Assembly: GCF_041080675.1 (NCBI RefSeq)
Contig: NZ_CP163520.1
Span: 8,027,501 to 8,091,500 of the forward strand
DNA length: 64,000 bases
Source of the DNA: Streptomyces sp. cg36
GTDB taxonomy: Bacteria > Actinomycetota > Actinomycetes > Streptomycetales > Streptomycetaceae
Direction: 5' to 3'
This document shows positions 53,605 to 62,482 of the stretch, one piece after another (position 1 is the stretch's first letter; each line of letters begins with the position of its first letter). A program made the translations under genes and the position numbers. The notes beneath the pieces were generated by a model that worked only from the letters and a program-made list of their open reading frames with translations, ran no database searches and was not told the DNA's origin.

Positions 53605-53616
53605 GAGGTGAATGAC

Positions 53617-53826
53617 ATGACGCTGGAACTGCTGGACAGGGCAGCCGTGGAGGAGAGCTTCGACATCGAGGTCGACTTCTCCGGCCTGGAGCGGGTCGAG
53701 GCGCCCGAACTCGGCGGGAGCACGGGGATCGCCTGCGCCAACACGGTGCCGTGCTGTGTGTCGCAGTCTCCGACGAGCTGTGGCCAGACGTACGGGCGCG
53801 GCGTGTCGATGTGTCCGACCTGCTGA
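53617..53826 (+). CDS. Class I lanthipeptide-type precursor peptide (LanA-like)
   Basis: A 69-residue peptide directly upstream of an exporter, LanB and LanC. The leader (residues 1-34, MTLELLDRAAVEESFDIEVD, then FSGLERVEAPELGG) is acidic and contains FDIE at 15-18, a variant of the FNLD-type box that LanB and LanC recognise. It ends in Gly-Gly. The core (35-69) starts STGIACANTVPCC and has six cysteines (40, 46, 47, 55, 66, 69) and ten Ser/Thr residues, suited to several (methyl)lanthionine rings. GAGAGG lies 8 bases before the ATG. A GTG at 53608 is a less likely start. I did not recognise the core as that of a known lanthipeptide. The cleavage site is inferred. Confidence 0.85.
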   Translation: MTLELLDRAAVEESFDIEVDFSGLERVEAPELGGSTGIACANTVPCCVSQSPTSCGQTYGRGVSMCPTC

Positions 53827-53964
53827 GCGCACTGCCGTGAGCGGTGACTAGCGGGCCGGGTGCCGGACGGGGAGACGACCGTCCGGCACCCGGGCCGGGC
53901 CGCATACCGGGCCGCGGGAACGCGCGGCCGTACACCGGTGGACTTCTCTCGTGGGCGGGTGAGC

Positions 53965-56004
53965 ATGCAACGCATTGGCAGGGGCGGACGGCGCGGGTCC
54001 GGGGCCGGCGACGAACAGTGCGGGGACGGGTCCGCGAGCGAGCGGGAGCTGTTCGGGTCCCGGCTGCGGCTGGACGGTGGCTACACCGCCCACGAACTGG
54101 CCGGAGCGCACGCGCGCACCTTCTCCGTGCTCGCGGGGCTGCCCTCGTTCCTGCGGGCGTCGGCCGTGCTGGCCTGGGAGGCCGGGCGCGGCCGGGCCGC
54201 TGCCCTGGCCGTCGTCGAGGTGACCCGTGGCGGCATCGCGGCGCTGGGGCTGGTGGCCGCCAACGCCCTGCTGATGCGGCTGTTCGCGGGCGGTGACGTG
54301 GGGGACCGGCTGAGAGAGGCGCTGCCCTCGATGGGGTGGCTGCTCGCGATGGCCGCGCTCACGACCGCTTTGGCCGCCGCCTCGACGACGCTGTCGGGCG
54401 GCCTGGAGCCCCAGGTCGAGCGCCGGGCGATGCTCCGGTTGCTGCGCCGGACCGCGCGGGTGGAACTCGCGGCCATGGAGTCGGGCGACTTCCAGCGGCT
54501 GCTGCACTCCGCGCAGCGCGGCACGGTGGCCGCGCGGCAGATGACCAAGAACAGCCTCCAGGTCCTGCACGCCCTGGTGGTGTTCGCCTCCGCCGCCGTG
54601 GTGCTGACCGCCCTGCACCCCGTACTGCTCCCGCTGCTGCTGGCCGCCGCGCTGCCCAAGGGGTGGGGAGCGGCCCGTTCGGCCCGGCGTTCCTACCGCT
54701 CCACCCAGACGTGGCTGGAGCAGGCCCGCCGCAACCAAGTGCTCGCGCACCTGCTGCTCGACCGGGCGAGCGCCCCGGAGCTGCGGGTGCACGGGGCGGC
54801 GGAGTACCTGGTGGAGTCCTTCGACCGCATGTCGCGAGAGGCGGCCGGGGAGCAGGCCCGCCTGTCCCGGGCCGCCGCGGCCACCACGGCGCTGGCGAGC
54901 GCGTGCGCCGGGCTCGCGGCGGCCGGGGTGTACGGGCTCTTGGTCCTCATGGTGATGGGGGACTGGATCCCGCTGGCGGCGGCCGGGACCGCCGCGATCG
55001 CGGTCCGCACGGCCACCGCGCAACTGGACTCGCTCGTCCAGCAGGTCAATTTCATCTACGAACAGGCCCTTTTCTACGCGGACTTGGAGACGGCCTGCCG
55101 TACCGCCGACGAGCGTCGGATGCCCCAGGGCGGTCAGCCGGTACGGGCGGCGCCCGCGGTCATCAGTCTCAGCGAGGTGTCCTTCCGTTACGCGGGCGTG
55201 GCCGCGCCGGCCCTGGACGGGGTGTCCCTGGAGATCACCAAGGGGCAGATCGTGGCGCTGGTCGGGCCGAACGGGGCGGGCAAGACGACGCTGTCCCGGC
55301 TGCTGTGCGGGCTGTACACCCCCGAGCGTGGCAGCGTCCGCTGGGACGGCCGTGATCTGCGCTCCCTGCGCCGCGCCGACATCCACGAACGGATCGCCCT
55401 GGTCTCGCAGACCTTCACCCAGTGGCCGTTCACCGCCCGTACCAACATCGCCATCGGGCGCCCGCGGGCCCGTACCGACACCGCGCGGCTGGTGCGCGCC
55501 GCGGCCGACAGCGGGTTCGCGGACGTCGTCGAGCGGCTGCCGCAGGGCTGGGAGACGCTGCTGGCCCCCGAGTTCGTCGGCGGTGTCGAGTTGTCCGGCG
55601 GCCAGTGGCAGCGCGTGGCCCTGGCGCGCGCCGCCTTCCGCGACGCCGACATCCTCGTCTACGACGAACCGACCGCCGCCCTGGACCCCCAAACCGAGAT
55701 CGAGTTCTTCGACCGCATCCGTGAGCTCGCCTGTGGCGGGCAGACCGTCGTCCTGGTCACCCACCGGCTGGCGTCCGTGCGCCACGCCGACCAGATTTTC
55801 TTCCTCGACCAGGGGCGGCTGGCCGAATCCGGATCGTTCACCGAACTGCTGGAGCGCGAGGGCCGGTTCGCCCGGCTGTACCGGATGCAGGCGGAGCAGT
55901 ACGCCGCCGTGCCCCGCTCCCGGGCCGACACAGCCGTGTCACCCGCGGACAGCGCACCCGCATCAGCCCAGGAATCCCAGAAGGAAGGGAACCGTGTTGC
56001 CTGA
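53965..56004 (+). CDS. ABC transporter, fused permease and ATPase (lanthipeptide exporter)
   Basis: A half-transporter of 679 residues if started at ATG 53965 (a GTG at 53860 would give 714). The membrane domain spans about residues 60-370 with six helices. The ATPase domain starts near 395 and has Walker A GPNGAGKTT near 435, the signature ELSGGQWQRVALARA near 542, Walker B DILVYDEPTAALD near 561 and VTHRLAS as the H-loop. There is no N-terminal C39 peptidase domain, so unlike class II LanT it cannot remove the leader. It probably exports the modified peptide as a homodimer. Its last 11 bases overlap the LanB gene, which indicates translational coupling. Confidence 0.9.
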   Translation: MQRIGRGGRRGSGAGDEQCGDGSASERELFGSRLRLDGGYTAHELAGAHARTFSVLAGLPSFLRASAVLAWEAGRGRAAALAVVEVTRGGIAALGLVAANALLMRLFAGGDVGDRLREALPSMGWLLAMAALTTALAAASTTLSGGLEPQVERRAMLRLLRRTARVELAAMESGDFQRLLHSAQRGTVAARQMTKNSLQVLHALVVFASAAVVLTALHPVLLPLLLAAALPKGWGAARSARRSYRSTQTWLEQARRNQVLAHLLLDRASAPELRVHGAAEYLVESFDRMSREAAGEQARLSRAAAATTALASACAGLAAAGVYGLLVLMVMGDWIPLAAAGTAAIAVRTATAQLDSLVQQVNFIYEQALFYADLETACRTADERRMPQGGQPVRAAPAVISLSEVSFRYAGVAAPALDGVSLEITKGQIVALVGPNGAGKTTLSRLLCGLYTPERGSVRWDGRDLRSLRRADIHERIALVSQTFTQWPFTARTNIAIGRPRARTDTARLVRAAADSGFADVVERLPQGWETLLAPEFVGGVELSGGQWQRVALARAAFRDADILVYDEPTAALDPQTEIEFFDRIRELACGGQTVVLVTHRLASVRHADQIFFLDQGRLAESGSFTELLEREGRFARLYRMQAEQYAAVPRSRADTAVSPADSAPASAQESQKEGNRVA

Positions 56005-59000
56005 GCCCGTCTTTCGTGGCCTGCCGGACCTGTTGATCCGGCTCGCCGTCGCCCCCGCGTCCGCCGCGGAGCCGGTCTCCGCCGCGCCACCGTCGGCGTC
56101 CCGCGCGGACCGTGACGCCCAGCTGCGCCGACTGCTCGCCGATCCGGTGCTGCGCGAGGCGATCGAGGTGTCCAGCGGCTCGCTGACGCACACGCTGGAG
56201 CGGCTGGAGCGCGGCGAGGCCCTCGACGACCGCGCGCTGGAGCGGGCCCTGCATTCCGCGACCCGGTATCTCCTGCGGATGGCCCAGCGCCCCACCCCGT
56301 TCGGCCTGCAAGCCGGAGTGGCGGCGGCCACGCCAGGTGAGCGGGCGTGTTTCCGGCTCGGCGGGGCGCACCGCAAAGGGGTGTGGCCCGACGCCGAGTG
56401 GGCCGCCCGGGTGGCCGACGCCCGTCTGAAGGACCCCTCGGCACGCGGCACGGTACGGGTCATCACCAGCAACCTGTGCACCGAGCGCGGCGCCCGGCTC
56501 GTCCTGCCGAGCACCCGCACGCCCGGCGAGCGCGGCACCGATCTCGCCACCGGCGAGATCGCCGTCGCCCGCAGCAAGCTCACCGACCATCTGCTGCGCA
56601 CCGCCCGCGCGCCGATCACTCTCGCGGAACTCGTGGACGACGCCACCCGCCGTTTCCCGCAGGCCCCGGCCGGTGCCCTCGACCGTGCCGTCGACACCCT
56701 GGTCGCCGAGGGCTTCCTGCTGTGCGACGGCCGCCCGCGCCAACACGACACCGCGGACGCCGTGGCCGCCCTCGCACCAGAGGCGGCCACATGCCTGCGG
56801 GCCTATGCCGATGCGCCGTTGGGCACGGGGCAGCAGGCGTGGCGGGCCGCCGTGGGCGCGCTGGACGCCATCGCGCCGCACGGCACCCGCCAGCCCCTCC
56901 ACGTCGTCCTGGCCATGGACGCCGAGGTGACCGTGCCCGCCGAGGTCGTGGCCGAGGCCGAGCGCGCGGCGACCGCGCTGTGGCGGATGGCGCCCCAAAC
57001 GCGCGGCCCCCTGCATCTGACGCAGTATCACAAGGAGTTCCTGGAGCGGTACGGAGCCGAGCGGCTCGTCCCCGTACAGGAACTGCTCGACCCGGTGACC
57101 GGCCTCGGCGCTCCGGCCGGGTATCTGCTGCCGCCTTCCGCACGATCCGACGTCGAGGTGCGGTCCGCACGCGAGCGCGACGACCTGCTGGGCGACCTGG
57201 TCTCGCGGGCCTTCCACGCGGGCCGGGACGAGATCGTCCTGGACGAGGAGACCGTGGCCGCCCTCTCCTTCGACGACATCCACAGCCGCCCGCCCGCCCT
57301 CGACCTGTTCGGCCAACTCCACGCCGCCGACTGCGACGCGCTCTCCGACGGGGACTTCACCCTGGTCCTCGGACCCGCCTGCGGCTCCCACAGCGCCGGG
57401 GCCATCTCGGGGCGGTTCTGGGAGGTGACGGGAAGCGGCCCGGTCGTGCGTCCGGTGCTGGGTTCGCGGGCCGGCCGCGAGGAGCCGGTGGCGGCGCGGC
57501 TCGTCTTCCGGCCCGTGCTGCCCCGATCGGCCAACATCTCCCGGGTCCCGCTGCCGGGCCTGCCCAAGATCGTGGTCGGGGAGTTCGACGACACCGCCGA
57601 TCCCACCGGGTCCGAGTCGATACCCCTCGACGACCTGGCCGTACGCGCGAGCTTCGAGGGCTTCCAGCTGCTGCGCCGCTCCAGCGGCCAGCAGATCGCC
57701 GTCGTCGTGCCGCACGCACTCGACCTGTCCACCTCGGCCCCCAACATCGCCCGGTTCCTGGCCGAGTCGCAGCACGTGGGTCTGCACGCCTGGACCCCGT
57801 GGTACTGGGGCCGTCTGGAGGTCCTGCCCCATCTGCCACGGGTCCGCTACGGCAGGAGCGTCCTCAACCCGGCGCGCTGGCGTCCCACCCCGCAGCTCGC
57901 CGACGCGGCCCAGGAGCCGGCCCGCTGGCCCGCCGCCCTGGACGAGTGGCGGTGCGCCTTCCGCGTACCCGAACACGTCCTGGTCGCCGTCTCCGACAAA
58001 CGCCTCGACGTGGACCTCACCCACCACCTGCACCGCGAACTGTTCCGCCACGAACTGGCGCGCCGCCCGGACCTGGCGGTGTTCGAGTCGGTGGGCGACC
58101 GGCACAACCGGTTCGGCTGGTCCGCAGGTCACGCCAACGAGATCGTGTTCCCCCTGGTGCCCCGCGCCGACGGGCCCGTACCCAGCCCGGCGCCCCGCAT
58201 CGCGGCACGGCCCCGGCACGACAGGCCCACCCACCACATCGGGGGCGCCTGGCTGTCCGCGAAACTCCTCACCCCGCCGCCCGAGCACGAGCACCTCCTC
58301 ACCCGTGAACTGCCCGTCCTGCTGGGCGAGTTGGACGAGTCGGTCAGAAGCTGGCACTTCGTGCGGTACGCCGACCCGGAACCGCACCTCAGACTCCGCG
58401 TCGAGGCACGCGAGGGCGCGGGATCCACCGATCTGCTGCCCGCCTTCCACGACTGGACCCGCCGCCTGTACGCGGAGGGGCTCATCCGTGACGCATCCCT
58501 GCACACCTTCGCCCCCGAAGCCGAACGGTACGGCGGCGACCAGGCCCTGGCGAGCGCCCTGGAGGTGTTCCACACCGACAGCGTGGTCGTCGTCACCCAG
58601 CTCCAGCACACGGTTCGCGGACGGCTGCGCACGGCACGCGAAGTGCTGGCCGCCGCCACCTGCGCCGACCTCCTCAAGGCCGCACTCGGCGGCTCATGGG
58701 CCGACTGGGCGCTGAACCGGCTCACCTGGCCGGCGACCGCGACCGTACGCCCCTACCGCCGCGAGGCCATGGCGCTCATCGACCCGGACGCCACCACCGG
58801 CACCTGGCCCGACCATCCCGGTCTGCAAGGGCTGCGCGACGCCTGGGCGCACCGGGCGGCGGCGATGGCCGCCCACGCGCGGGCCATCGACGAGACCGGG
58901 CCGGGCACAGCCGTGCGCGACCGCGCGCTCAGCGGCGTCCTGCACATGCATGTGAACCGCGCCCTGGGCCTGACCCGGGAGGGGGAGAGCCTGACCTACG

Positions 59001-59092
59001 CCGTACTGCGCGACAGCATCCGCTCGCACCGCGCCCGGACGAACCACCTCCGCACGGACCGTATCGGCCACCAGAGGAGGGCCGGGGCATGA
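55994..59092 (+). CDS. Full-length class I lanthipeptide dehydratase (LanB)
   Basis: A 1032-residue protein with both LanB parts. The glutamylation domain (about 1-740) opens with FRGLPDLLIRLAVAP and contains RTPTPFGL-like QRPTPFGLQAGVAAATPG near residue 97 and QYHKEFLERYG near 345. The C-terminal elimination domain (SpaB_C, thiopeptide-type biosynthesis domain; about 755-1010) starts WLSAKLLTPPPEHEHLLTRE and has SWHFVRYADPEPHLRLRVEA. It would use glutamyl-tRNA to glutamylate core Ser/Thr and then form Dha/Dhb. GTG 55994 has GGAAGGGA upstream and overlaps the exporter by 11 bases. Its end overlaps lanC by 4 (ATGA). Confidence 0.92.
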   Translation: MLPEPVFRGLPDLLIRLAVAPASAAEPVSAAPPSASRADRDAQLRRLLADPVLREAIEVSSGSLTHTLERLERGEALDDRALERALHSATRYLLRMAQRPTPFGLQAGVAAATPGERACFRLGGAHRKGVWPDAEWAARVADARLKDPSARGTVRVITSNLCTERGARLVLPSTRTPGERGTDLATGEIAVARSKLTDHLLRTARAPITLAELVDDATRRFPQAPAGALDRAVDTLVAEGFLLCDGRPRQHDTADAVAALAPEAATCLRAYADAPLGTGQQAWRAAVGALDAIAPHGTRQPLHVVLAMDAEVTVPAEVVAEAERAATALWRMAPQTRGPLHLTQYHKEFLERYGAERLVPVQELLDPVTGLGAPAGYLLPPSARSDVEVRSARERDDLLGDLVSRAFHAGRDEIVLDEETVAALSFDDIHSRPPALDLFGQLHAADCDALSDGDFTLVLGPACGSHSAGAISGRFWEVTGSGPVVRPVLGSRAGREEPVAARLVFRPVLPRSANISRVPLPGLPKIVVGEFDDTADPTGSESIPLDDLAVRASFEGFQLLRRSSGQQIAVVVPHALDLSTSAPNIARFLAESQHVGLHAWTPWYWGRLEVLPHLPRVRYGRSVLNPARWRPTPQLADAAQEPARWPAALDEWRCAFRVPEHVLVAVSDKRLDVDLTHHLHRELFRHELARRPDLAVFESVGDRHNRFGWSAGHANEIVFPLVPRADGPVPSPAPRIAARPRHDRPTHHIGGAWLSAKLLTPPPEHEHLLTRELPVLLGELDESVRSWHFVRYADPEPHLRLRVEAREGAGSTDLLPAFHDWTRRLYAEGLIRDASLHTFAPEAERYGGDQALASALEVFHTDSVVVVTQLQHTVRGRLRTAREVLAAATCADLLKAALGGSWADWALNRLTWPATATVRPYRREAMALIDPDATTGTWPDHPGLQGLRDAWAHRAAAMAAHARAIDETGPGTAVRDRALSGVLHMHVNRALGLTREGESLTYAVLRDSIRSHRARTNHLRTDRIGHQRRAGA

Positions 59093-60432
59093 CGACCGCG
59101 ACCCGCGCGGCCCAGGAAGTCCAGGACATCGCTCAGCGGCTGCGCGACCCCGACCACGTGCGGGCGGTCATGGCCGCGCAGGACGCCGCGACACCCCCGC
59201 CCGGCGGCGAACCGGTCGCCACCTGGAGCCCCACCTCCCTGGCCTCCGGCTACCCCGCGCTCGCCCTCTTCTACGGCGAACTGGCACGCCACGACTCCGC
59301 CTACCGGGGCACCACCCACCGCTACCTGGGCCTCGCGGTCGACGCGCTGCGCAGGGCACCGCACCACAACGGCCTCTACAGCGGCTTCGGCGCGGTGGCC
59401 TTCGCCGCCGAATGCGCCGCCCACGGCACCTCCGACTACACGTCCCTGCGCGGCACACTGCGTACGAGCCTGGGCTCGGCCGCCCGCACGGCCCTGGCCC
59501 GGGAGACGCGCCGCCTGGACGACGGCGTTCCCGCCGACGGCTTCCGCGCGTGGGATCTCATCACCGGCCTGACCGGACTGGGCTGCTGCCTGCTGACCCA
59601 GGGGGACCCGGACACCGAGGCCCTGCACGGAGTGCTCACGGCTCTGGTGCGGCTGACCGATCCGCTGGTCGTCGACGGCACACCCTTCCCCGGCTGGTGG
59701 GTCACCTCCCAGCCCTCGTCCGTGCCGCAGCCCGCCTTCCGCGGCGGTCACGCCAACCTCGGCCTGGCCCACGGCATCCTCGGTCCGCTCGCCCTGCTCA
59801 GCCTCGCCTGGGAGCAGGGGCATCGCGTAGCGCGGCAGGAGGAGGCGGTCCACACGGTGATGGAGTTCTTCGCGCAGGCGGAGGAGCGGGACGAGGAAGG
59901 ACCGTACTGGCCGCGCTGTCTGCCCCGCACCCGCTTCACCGCCTCCGCCGCCGGGCCGCCGACTGTTGCCACCACCGCTTCCCCGCTGCCCGGCCCGTCC
60001 TGGTGCTACGGCACCCCCAGCCTCGCCCACACCTTCCACCTCGCGGCCCGCGCCTTCGCCCGCCCCGACTGGTCCGCGCGGGCAGGCGAGGCGCTGCGCG
60101 CGATGCTGCGGCGCCCGCACGAGGCGGGCGCGGTCATCGAACCGGGGCTGTGCCACGGCTGGTCCGGAATCGAGCACGTCATGCGCTGCCTGCACACCCA
60201 TAGCCCCGACCCGGAGGTGGCCGAGGCGGCCAACGCTGCCGGGGCGTGTCTCCGGGCCGCCCGCGATCCCGAAGCGCCGTTCCTCTACCCCGTCCCCAAC
60301 CCCCGCCTGGGCCGCAGCTACCACCTGCCCGGCTTCCTGGGCGGCACCGCCGGAATCGGCCTGGCCCTGCTGGCCGGCGAGAACGCGCAGCGCGCCCACA
60401 CGCCGTGGCAACGGGCGCTGCTGCTGGGGTGA
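59089..60432 (+). CDS. Lanthipeptide cyclase (LanC-like)
   Basis: A 447-residue alpha-toroid cyclase. The zinc site is complete: Cys306 in SWCYGTPSLA and Cys355-His356 in GLCHGWSGI. The upstream repeat GGHANLGLAHGILGPLALLS near residue 220 and the late GFLGGTAGIGLALL near 420 are LanC marks. It should catalyse addition of core cysteines to dehydrated Ser/Thr to form thioether rings. The start overlaps the LanB stop as ATGA, so it is co-translated. It is the last gene of the unit; the next genes are convergent. Length is close to that of NisC/SpaC-type proteins. Confidence 0.93.
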   Translation: MTTATRAAQEVQDIAQRLRDPDHVRAVMAAQDAATPPPGGEPVATWSPTSLASGYPALALFYGELARHDSAYRGTTHRYLGLAVDALRRAPHHNGLYSGFGAVAFAAECAAHGTSDYTSLRGTLRTSLGSAARTALARETRRLDDGVPADGFRAWDLITGLTGLGCCLLTQGDPDTEALHGVLTALVRLTDPLVVDGTPFPGWWVTSQPSSVPQPAFRGGHANLGLAHGILGPLALLSLAWEQGHRVARQEEAVHTVMEFFAQAEERDEEGPYWPRCLPRTRFTASAAGPPTVATTASPLPGPSWCYGTPSLAHTFHLAARAFARPDWSARAGEALRAMLRRPHEAGAVIEPGLCHGWSGIEHVMRCLHTHSPDPEVAEAANAAGACLRAARDPEAPFLYPVPNPRLGRSYHLPGFLGGTAGIGLALLAGENAQRAHTPWQRALLLG

Positions 60433-60647
60433 GTGGCGCCGGCGCATGCCCGGCCGCTCTCGCCCGGAGAGTGCGGGCGGTTCATTCCGTCGACGGCGTC
60501 GGTGAGGACCGCCTTGAAGCGCTGCGGCTCGTTGTCGCGGGTGACCTGTTCGCCCTCCCCCGTACGTACTGGCCACAGCGTTCCCCGGCGGACAGTGAAG
60601 TGCATCGGCGCCGGAGGCAACAGTGCCTTCCACGCCAACAACGGTGG

Positions 60648-61574
60648 TCATCCCGTCCACCCGGTGTGGTGCAGCCAGTCCTCAAAGGTCATCAGGCCGG
60701 GGTGCAGGCGGCGCAGGAGGTTGATGTCCCGGTCTCGGGCGTAGAGGTCACGGTCGGCGAAGAACTGGAACATCGCCGCGTAGTCGTGGCTGAAGTCGGG
60801 GACGACTGCGTGCAGATCGGCGTGCGGCATCGGGACGTAGGTGCTCGGGGTGCCCGTGACCCGGGTGAACGTGGCGGCGATCTCGTTGCCGGTGAGGCTG
60901 TCGCCGATCACCGCGAGGTCGCGGGCGCCCCAGGACTGCCAGTTGTCGAACATGTGGCCCGCGAACCAGGCGATGTCGTCGAGCGCTACGAGCGGGTAGC
61001 GGGCGGCGCCGAGTGGGAGCCGGAAGGCCAGGCCGCCCCGGCCGTCCGGCTGGGGGGTGAGCCGGTGCCGCAGGTTCTCGAAGTAGGGCGCCGTGGTCAG
61101 TACCGAGACGTGGTGCGTGTACCAGCCGTCGGCCTCCTTGCGGAGCATCTCCTCGGACCGCATCAGGTTGATGTGGGCGGTGACGGCGGCTTTGCTGTCG
61201 AAGTGGGGGACGGGGCGGCCGGTCAGGGACACCGCGCTGTCCAGCGAGGACCAGAGGAAACGCTCCACCCCGGCCTGCTCCGCCGCGGCCAGCAACTCCA
61301 GCCCTTGGCGGTACTCGCCCACGGCGCTGCCCGTCGCGAAGAAGTCGGTGTTGGCGAACACGCTGTCCGCCTGCCCGAGGAGGACCGGGAGGGTCGCCGG
61401 GTCGGAGCGGACCACTCGCACGCGGCCGGGTGCGGTGGCGGCGAGTTCGGTGGCGTGGGCGGACTCCGGGTGGCGGGTGGGGACGGTGATGGTGGCGTCG
61501 GTGGTGGCCAGGAGGTGGTGGATCACGTGGCGGCCCATGGCTCCGGTGCCGCCGACGACGAGGACGCGGGTCAT
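60648..61574 (-). CDS. NmrA-like NAD(P)-binding protein
   Basis: A 308-residue atypical SDR of the NmrA group. The glycine-rich motif VLVVGGTGAMGRHVIHHLL is at residues 4-22 and the basic segment TRHPES near 33 favours NADP. YFENLRHRLTPQPDG near 163 and LVALDDIAWFAGHM near 195 fit NmrA/HSCARG sensors or reductases; the classical YxxxK is absent. The start overlaps the stop of the deacetylase gene by 4 bases (ATGA), so the two are translationally coupled. It converges with lanC but belongs to a different unit. Confidence 0.85.
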   Translation of the reverse strand: MTRVLVVGGTGAMGRHVIHHLLATTDATITVPTRHPESAHATELAATAPGRVRVVRSDPATLPVLLGQADSVFANTDFFATGSAVGEYRQGLELLAAAEQAGVERFLWSSLDSAVSLTGRPVPHFDSKAAVTAHINLMRSEEMLRKEADGWYTHHVSVLTTAPYFENLRHRLTPQPDGRGGLAFRLPLGAARYPLVALDDIAWFAGHMFDNWQSWGARDLAVIGDSLTGNEIAATFTRVTGTPSTYVPMPHADLHAVVPDFSHDYAAMFQFFADRDLYARDRDINLLRRLHPGLMTFEDWLHHTGWTG

Positions 61575-62395
61575 GACGTTGTTCCTTGGTGGGTGAGGAC
61601 GTGTTCGGCCACCTGGGCGTGGGTGGCGACCCAGACGTCGTCGGACGCACGGATGTGGTCGAGGATCTGGCTGGCCATGCCCGCGAGGAGCGGTCGGCCC
61701 CCGACGTGGGCATGAAGGGTCAGGTGGAAGACGCCGGGGCCGGGGGCGGCGAGCAGCTGGTCCAGCAGCTCTCGGTGCAGGTCGCGGTAGACGTACGGGC
61801 CGGCTGCGGTGTCGCGTACGTCGGAGTGGTCGCTGTGCATGAGGGAGACCAGGGGACCGTGAGCGGTGGGCAGGACCTGCGGGAGGTCGTGGTCGCTGTG
61901 GTCGCCGCTCCAGCGGTATCCGGCCTCGGCGAGCAGCTCGGCGGTGCGCCGGGAGCCGGTGGCGCGCGGGCTCAGCCACCCCGTGGGTCGCACGCCCGTG
62001 ACCTGGTGAAGGACGTCGGTGCAGCGATGGATATTGGTCCGCTCGGCCTCGATGTCGAGCGACGCGGGCACCACGTCCTGGGCCCAGGAGTGCGCGGCGA
62101 TCTCGTGGCCGGCCTCGTGCGCGGCCCGGACGGCCGCGGGGTGCCGCTCGGCCACCAGTCCGCTGACGCCGACGGTGGCGGGCAGGTCACCGAGGACGTC
62201 GAGCAGTCGCCAGATGCCGGTGGTGACGCCGTAGTTGGCCCAGGAGGTGCTGTGCGTGTCGTCGTCGCCGGGCAGTGGCCACGCCGCGGCCATCGGCGCG
62301 TAGGCGGGCCAACGGCCCGGTGACCACAGCTCCAACGCGACGGTGACCAGCGCGACGACCTTGTGTCCGCCGGGCCATTGAATCTCTGCTCTCAT
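61571..62395 (-). CDS. Polysaccharide deacetylase/PuuE-like protein
   Basis: A 274-residue NodB-homology protein. The metal-binding His pair is in AAHEAGHEIAAHSWAQDVVP near residues 90-109. TGWLSPRATGSRRTAELLAE near 135 carries the conserved Arg loop, and VFHLTLHAHVGGRP near 235 the last His. The first NodB Asp motif (TFDDG) is replaced by VTVALELWSPGRW, as in allantoinase/PuuE-type members that act on amides rather than chitin. ATG 62395 has AGGGG at 6 bases, and ATG 62401 sits too close to it. It is first in an operon with the NmrA gene and divergent from an HxlR regulator. Confidence 0.85.
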   Translation of the reverse strand: MRAEIQWPGGHKVVALVTVALELWSPGRWPAYAPMAAAWPLPGDDDTHSTSWANYGVTTGIWRLLDVLGDLPATVGVSGLVAERHPAAVRAAHEAGHEIAAHSWAQDVVPASLDIEAERTNIHRCTDVLHQVTGVRPTGWLSPRATGSRRTAELLAEAGYRWSGDHSDHDLPQVLPTAHGPLVSLMHSDHSDVRDTAAGPYVYRDLHRELLDQLLAAPGPGVFHLTLHAHVGGRPLLAGMASQILDHIRASDDVWVATHAQVAEHVLTHQGTTS

Positions 62396-62438
62396 GTGCA
62401 TCCCCTGATCGGTGGCTTTCGCCGTGACGCTAATGAGG

Positions 62439-62464
62439 CGCCAGTTACCTGGAGGTTCCTGGCG
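62439..62464. promoter_or_regulatory. Possible HxlR operator
   Basis: CGCCAG (62439-62444) and CTGGCG (62459-62464) form a 6-bp inverted repeat with a 14-base spacer in the 87-base gap between the divergent deacetylase and HxlR starts. Confidence 0.35.
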
Positions 62465-62482
62465 GCGGGCTACCGTCGGGGG

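Larger units (their letters stand above)
52877..53616. other. Region upstream of the lanthipeptide cluster
   Basis: 740 bases. Contents, listed separately, are a probable transposase tail (52980-53146), a 32-bp palindrome, a pair of 17-nt direct repeats and a 16-nt tandem duplication. No intact gene was found. The cluster promoter should lie between 53425 and 53600. Confidence 0.5.

Noticed and set aside
55838..58609. A 923-codon minus-strand frame opposite LanB
   Set aside because: Antisense of the LanB frame. Codon-position bias and the LanB/LanC overlaps support the plus strand.
53617..60432. A thiopeptide or linaridin cluster
   Set aside because: There is no YcaO, cyclodehydratase or split LanB, and no linaridin-type LinL/CypH. 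A full-length LanB with a LanC having a complete zinc site supports class I lanthipeptide.
60318..60641. A minus-strand frame between lanC and the NmrA gene
   Set aside because: It overlaps the 3' end of lanC by more than 100 bases, has no recognised motif and no ribosome binding site.
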